A stretch of DNA of 64,000 nucleotides, taken from the NCBI RefSeq assembly GCF_002846205.1, contig NZ_PHKV01000003.1:526281-590280 (forward strand), read 5' to 3'. Below are positions 62,865-64,000 of this stretch, piece after piece; within the stretch, counting starts at the first letter, position 1; every line of letters starts with the position of its first letter. Below the pieces are notes generated by a model. It was not told the DNA's origin. It ran no database searches and saw only the letters and a list, made by a program, of their open reading frames with translations. A program made the position numbers and the translations under genes. Origin of the DNA: Xanthomonas prunicola. Lineage in GTDB: Bacteria > Pseudomonadota > Gammaproteobacteria > Xanthomonadales > Xanthomonadaceae.

Positions 62865-63782
62865 TTAAGGAGTGACGAAACGATCGCCCCTGTTGTCCAG
62901 TGGACCCGAACAAGCAGCCCTTCCCGCGGCCGCAGGTCTGCATGGCCATCGCGCGCGATCAACCTTGTCCATCAATTCAAAGCGTTGTCCGGTCCAGACC
63001 AGAAATCCAAAGTGCAGATAAGCCCAGTCGTTGTAATAGCGCGGGTCATCGGCAAGCGGGGCATCCGGATCTGACTCGATGACCCAGCGCAACACGGGAA
63101 CTTGCCACAGGCGCGATACATCCAGGAAGGGGATCGGCTCCGCATAGGCCTGATAGTGCCGGACCTCGTCTTCGGACAATGCGGGCGCAGGGGGCAGCAC
63201 CTCTCCACTCACATCCACCAGCTGGCCTTTCTCTTCATACCGAAATGCCCGCACGCCTCTTGAGTTCTTGCAGTCCAATGCCCGTTCGGTGCACCTCACC
63301 CCGCCGACCAGGTAGACGGTATGACGTGAATCACGCGACTCGAACGAGCGCACCCAGAATGCATCTGCGGCCAACATGAAATCGGCGCGCGCGCCCAAAC
63401 CCGGAGACGCAACATACGCGGCATGCTTCAAGGCCTCGCCGCGTGCTTCGGTGGCAACGCCCAGATCAGCGGATGGAAGCGACAAGATGACCTCAGCCAG
63501 GGGACGCGGCGCAGGGCCAATGCATTCGTCAGCGGGCAACAGAACGCTGCGGCCAGAGGAGGTTCGTTGCGACCGGGTTGAACAGGCTGCCCCCATGCCT
63601 TGCTCCAGCGCGAAGCGCTTCCAAGGCTTTGGAGAGAACGAGGGCACAGCGGGATAGACATTCTCGGCGGCGGGTGAGGTCGCAGGGGAGCGTGTTGCCG
63701 AGCGGGCGCTGTCTTGGACACATCCAGCTACGACGCTAAGCACGGCACCCACGACCAGTCCGTTTAAATGGCGATGATGCAT
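62865..63782 (-). CDS. Probable lipoprotein immunity protein (X-Tfi)
   Basis: This 305-residue protein has a lipoprotein signal (LNGLVVGAVLSVVAGC, lipobox VAGC), placing it in the periplasm attached to a membrane. That is where a cell-wall-targeting toxin would act. It is the first gene of a two-gene operon with the XVIPCD toxin, with a 20-bp gap. GGAG lies 6 nt before the ATG. The mature part has paired cysteines (CSTRSQ, DECIG, VRCTERALDC) and no enzyme motif. Cognate lipoprotein immunity proteins beside X-Tfe genes are the known arrangement; specificity here is inferred. Confidence 0.75.
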   Translation of the reverse strand: MHHRHLNGLVVGAVLSVVAGCVQDSARSATRSPATSPAAENVYPAVPSFSPKPWKRFALEQGMGAACSTRSQRTSSGRSVLLPADECIGPAPRPLAEVILSLPSADLGVATEARGEALKHAAYVASPGLGARADFMLAADAFWVRSFESRDSRHTVYLVGGVRCTERALDCKNSRGVRAFRYEEKGQLVDVSGEVLPPAPALSEDEVRHYQAYAEPIPFLDVSRLWQVPVLRWVIESDPDAPLADDPRYYNDWAYLHFGFLVWTGQRFELMDKVDRARWPCRPAAAGRAACSGPLDNRGDRFVTP

Positions 63783-64000
63783 GCTCTGCTCCGTCTGGAT
63801 GGCCTAGCTCACGATCGACCTGATTTTTTTATCAAACTGCATCAGTATTGCTCCGCCCCACGGGCCACTGTTCAGGCCTGCTGCGACCCGTGCGCAAGCC
63901 GTTCACCTTAGGCCGCACGTCATCGCTTGGCAATCGGTTGCCATGCTGTATTAACTGGAAACGAAACGGTCCTCACCATCTGGATAATCCGCACATGCCG
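63783..64000. other. Upstream region at the window edge
   Basis: It probably contains the promoter of the immunity-toxin operon. An AT-rich stretch (GATTTTTTTATCAAA) occurs at about 63819-63834. No gene is supported. Confidence 0.4.

Overview
The window looks like chromosomal DNA of a plant-associated Xanthomonas. The evidence is high GC with strong G/C third-position use, three HrpX-type PIP boxes (TTCGB-N15-TTCGB) next to effector-like genes, a protein with the XVIPCD-type tail of Xanthomonas type IV secretion toxins, the xanthomonad lexA2-imuA-imuB-dnaE2 cassette, and several GH-family and protease exoenzymes. The species cannot be resolved from the sequence alone. No tRNA, rRNA or CRISPR array was seen.

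Left part (1-12,500). The window opens inside a probable type III effector gene (XopP-like, minus strand). Its long leader holds a PIP box and a 141-bp IS5-type MITE with 3-bp target duplications. Then come a PAS-AraC regulator, a small secreted protein, an S9 peptidase, a MetA-like outer-membrane protein, an OPT oligopeptide transporter, a secreted trypsin-like protease and an HDOD signalling protein.

Middle part (13,000-45,900). A VOC protein is followed by the SOS mutagenesis operon lexA2-imuA-imuB-dnaE2 under a palindromic LexA2-type operator. Next are an AbrB/Doc toxin-antitoxin pair, a second, decayed copy of the MITE family, a histone-like Lys/Ala-rich protein, a frameshifted cupin, and a coupled GIY-YIG-like/DUF763 pair. 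The paoABC-type molybdenum aldehyde oxidase operon sits beside a TetR/zinc alcohol dehydrogenase pair. After these come a UvrA2-type ATPase, an HD alarmone-hydrolase-like protein, an EAL protein, a Zn-UBP/thioredoxin-reductase-like pair, an AlkB homologue, a GH92 mannosidase, a lipoprotein, an SDR, a GH30 enzyme and a truncated NAD(P)H-hydrate dehydratase gene coupled to a histidine phosphatase.

Right part (45,900-64,000). This is the accessory region. (1) Two divergent effector-type genes each have their own PIP box; one encodes a XopAU-like protein kinase, the other an unrecognised membrane-segment protein. (2) A small-protein gene lies behind a structured leader with a terminator hairpin. 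(3) A type I restriction-modification operon (hsdM-hsdS-hsdR) carries a DUF1016/PDDEXK nuclease, an Mrr-type endonuclease and a YgjP-like metallopeptidase, with a ParE-type TA pair upstream. (4) At the right edge is a type IV secretion antibacterial toxin, with an XVIPCD tail and a YkuD-like centre, encoded directly downstream of its probable lipoprotein immunity gene.

Together the window mixes host-directed functions (T3 effectors, exoenzymes, aldehyde detoxification) with phage and competitor defence (R-M, TA, T4SS toxin) and SOS mutagenesis.
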